NCBI GenBank assembly: GCA_964530195.1
Contig: CAZGXQ010000003.1
Location: 1-14,857, forward strand
Length of the DNA: 14,857 nucleotides
Origin: CAZGXQ01 sp964530195
GTDB lineage: Bacteria; Patescibacteriota; Minisyncoccia; Minisyncoccales; GBS-2
Direction: 5' to 3'
Both the position numbers and the translations under genes were made by a program. The notes beneath the pieces were generated by a model. The model worked only from the letters and a program-made list of their open reading frames with translations, was not told the origin of the DNA and ran no database searches. The number at the start of each line of letters is the position of its first letter. The first letter of the stretch is position 1. Of this stretch, positions 13,751 through 14,857 are shown piece after piece.

Positions 13751-14478
13751 TCAATTTTATATTCCATCAACTATTTTATAGACCAGTTCTTAATCTTTTA
13801 ATTTTGTTTATTCATTATTTGCCGGGTAATGATTTTGGTTTAGCTGTTTTACTTTTGACTGTGATTATCAGATTGATTTTGTTGCCTCTAAATATTAAAG
13901 CCCAAAAAGAACAAAAAAAGGTAGCAGAGCTTCAGCCCAAAATGAGAGAAATCCAAGAAAAATTTAAAAATGATAAAGAGAAATTGACCCAAGAAACCTT
14001 AAAACTTTTTCAAGAAAAAAAAGCCAATCCTTTTCTTGGAATCTTGCTTACTTTTGTGCAACTTCCAGTTTTAATTTCCATTTTTTTTGTTTTAAGAAAC
14101 ATTAATAATTTAAACCCCGACCACCTCTATTCATTTGTTCCAAAAATTGAAGAAATCAATCCTATTACTTTCGGTTTTTTAGATTTAAGTAAGAGTTTTC
14201 TGGTTTTTAAAGAAAATCAACCAATATATTACTGGCAAGCCCTTCCTCTGTTGTTTTTTTCTTTTTTAGGACTGTTTTTTCAAATAAAAACCCAACAAAA
14301 ACGAACCCTTAATGAACCATCAGAAAGATTTCAAAAGAATTTTTCATATTTCCTTTTCGGTATAACCTTAATTGTTTTGCTTCAGCTTCCCCTGGCAATT
14401 ATTTTATATTTTTTAGCGAGTTCCCTTTTTTCTGTAATTGAGCAAAGGTCAGTTTTTAAAATTCAAAAAAATGGATGA
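13747..14478 (+). CDS. yidC: Membrane protein insertase YidC/Oxa1/SpoIIIJ family, short form
   Basis: A 243-residue inner-membrane insertase helping nascent membrane proteins fold and enter the bilayer, alone or with SecYEG. It is the short Oxa1/SpoIIIJ-type core and lacks the large periplasmic domain of Gram-negative YidC. Features in order: N-terminal hydrophobic segment (14-25), first core TM with the conserved groove arginine (VIIRLILLPLNI, R42), a charged coiled-coil hairpin (about 52-92), then TMs at about 97-117, 160-180 and 200-230. The hydrophobic core is preceded by YRPVLNLLIL (11-20), as usual. No lipobox cysteine is present at the N-terminus. It overlaps rnpA by 4 bp and jag by 8 bp, so all are probably translationally coupled. 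Confidence 0.95.
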   Translation: MINFIFHQLFYRPVLNLLILFIHYLPGNDFGLAVLLLTVIIRLILLPLNIKAQKEQKKVAELQPKMREIQEKFKNDKEKLTQETLKLFQEKKANPFLGILLTFVQLPVLISIFFVLRNINNLNPDHLYSFVPKIEEINPITFGFLDLSKSFLVFKENQPIYYWQALPLLFFSFLGLFFQIKTQQKRTLNEPSERFQKNFSYFLFGITLIVLLQLPLAIILYFLASSLFSVIEQRSVFKIQKNG

Positions 14479-14857
14479 GAATTTTGAAAAAGTTAAAAAG
14501 GAGGTTGACCAATTTTTTACCCTTCTTGGGGTTGAAGGAGAAATTGAGGTTTTTCCTCCCAAGGAATCGACCTATTTTGTGAATATTAAAACAGATGACC
14601 CTCAAAGCTTAATCGGGGAAAAAGGAGAAACTCTTTTTGAGATCCAGCATTTGCTAAAAGCAATCTTAAAAAGAAAAATTAACGAGAATTTTTATATTGA
14701 TTTAGATGTTAACGATTACAAAAAAAAGAAAATAAAATATCTAAAAGATTTGGCAAAAGAAATTGCTGATGAAGTTGCTCTAACAAAAAAAGAAAAAATT
14801 TTACCTCCAATGCCAGCTTACGAAAGAAGAATAATTCATTTGGAATTAGCCCAAAGA
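14471..14857 (+). CDS. jag: Jag/KhpB-type RNA-binding protein (KH plus R3H), C-terminus beyond the window
   Basis: The first 129 residues of a Jag (SpoIIIJ-associated, KhpB) protein; the frame is open at the right edge. The KH domain has the GxxG loop in LIGEKGETL (G49, G52) and the following helix LFEIQHLLKAILKRK; the R3H domain opens with PMPAYERRIIHLEL, giving the R119-x3-H123 motif. KhpB binds RNA and in Gram-positives affects cell elongation and division with KhpA. The family often has an N-terminal Jag_N domain of about 50 residues; here the KH domain starts close to the N-terminus (by about residue 20), so Jag_N is absent. It follows yidC with an 8-bp overlap, the classic pairing, and no Shine-Dalgarno sequence. 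Confidence 0.93.
   Translation, partial: MDENFEKVKKEVDQFFTLLGVEGEIEVFPPKESTYFVNIKTDDPQSLIGEKGETLFEIQHLLKAILKRKINENFYIDLDVNDYKKKKIKYLKDLAKEIADEVALTKKEKILPPMPAYERRIIHLELAQR

Noticed and set aside
1..14857. CRISPR arrays, insertion sequences, prophage or plasmid genes
   Set aside because: No spaced direct repeats of 25-40 bp, no transposase or integrase motifs and no phage structural genes were seen on either strand.

Overview
This AT-rich window (protein-coding throughout, long A and T runs, frequent 1-8 nt gene overlaps) looks like the chromosome of a small-genome bacterium, most likely a Candidate Phyla Radiation / Patescibacteria member (Parcubacteria-like). The case is inference from compact genes, a stand-alone PolA 5'-3' exonuclease domain, a short Jag, a PilB-type ATPase without its N-terminal domain, start codons mostly lacking Shine-Dalgarno sequences, and conserved origin-proximal order dnaN-dnaA-rpmH-rnpA-yidC-jag. 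No rRNA or tRNA is present to fix the taxonomy.

Left part (1-4061, minus strand): a tightly packed operon of four signalling or ligand-binding genes behind one good sigma70-type promoter: an amino-acid-type solute-binding protein, a sCache-like/HAMP/coiled-coil membrane protein with no catalytic domain, a PotD-type solute-binding protein, and a double-Cache/HAMP receptor that runs off the left edge. Neither binding protein has a lipobox and no permease or ATPase is present, so the unit reads more like a ligand-sensing cluster than a transporter. Upstream on the same strand lie a PolA-type flap exonuclease and tsaE.

Middle part (5520-8674, mostly plus strand): a short PilB/GspE ATPase, an unknown bitopic or hairpin membrane protein, yebC, and a 38-aa extremely acidic protein with its own consensus promoter and intrinsic terminator. 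Between the ATPase and the unknown membrane protein lies what I consider the most interesting item: an approximately 112-nt three-way-junction RNA candidate on the minus strand. Its 5' and 3' ends pair over 12 bp; a perfect TTGACA -35 element sits upstream at the correct distance and a U-run follows the closing stem.

Right part (8675-14857): a class A penicillin-binding protein on the plus strand meets dnaN tail to tail with a 4-bp overlap. dnaN and dnaA run leftward; rpmH, rnpA, yidC and jag run rightward. The switch of gene direction between dnaA and rpmH, with DnaA-box-like sites there and in the dnaA-dnaN gap, marks the likely replication origin. rpmH-rnpA-yidC-jag form one tight operon linking ribosome assembly, tRNA processing and membrane protein insertion; jag is cut by the right edge.
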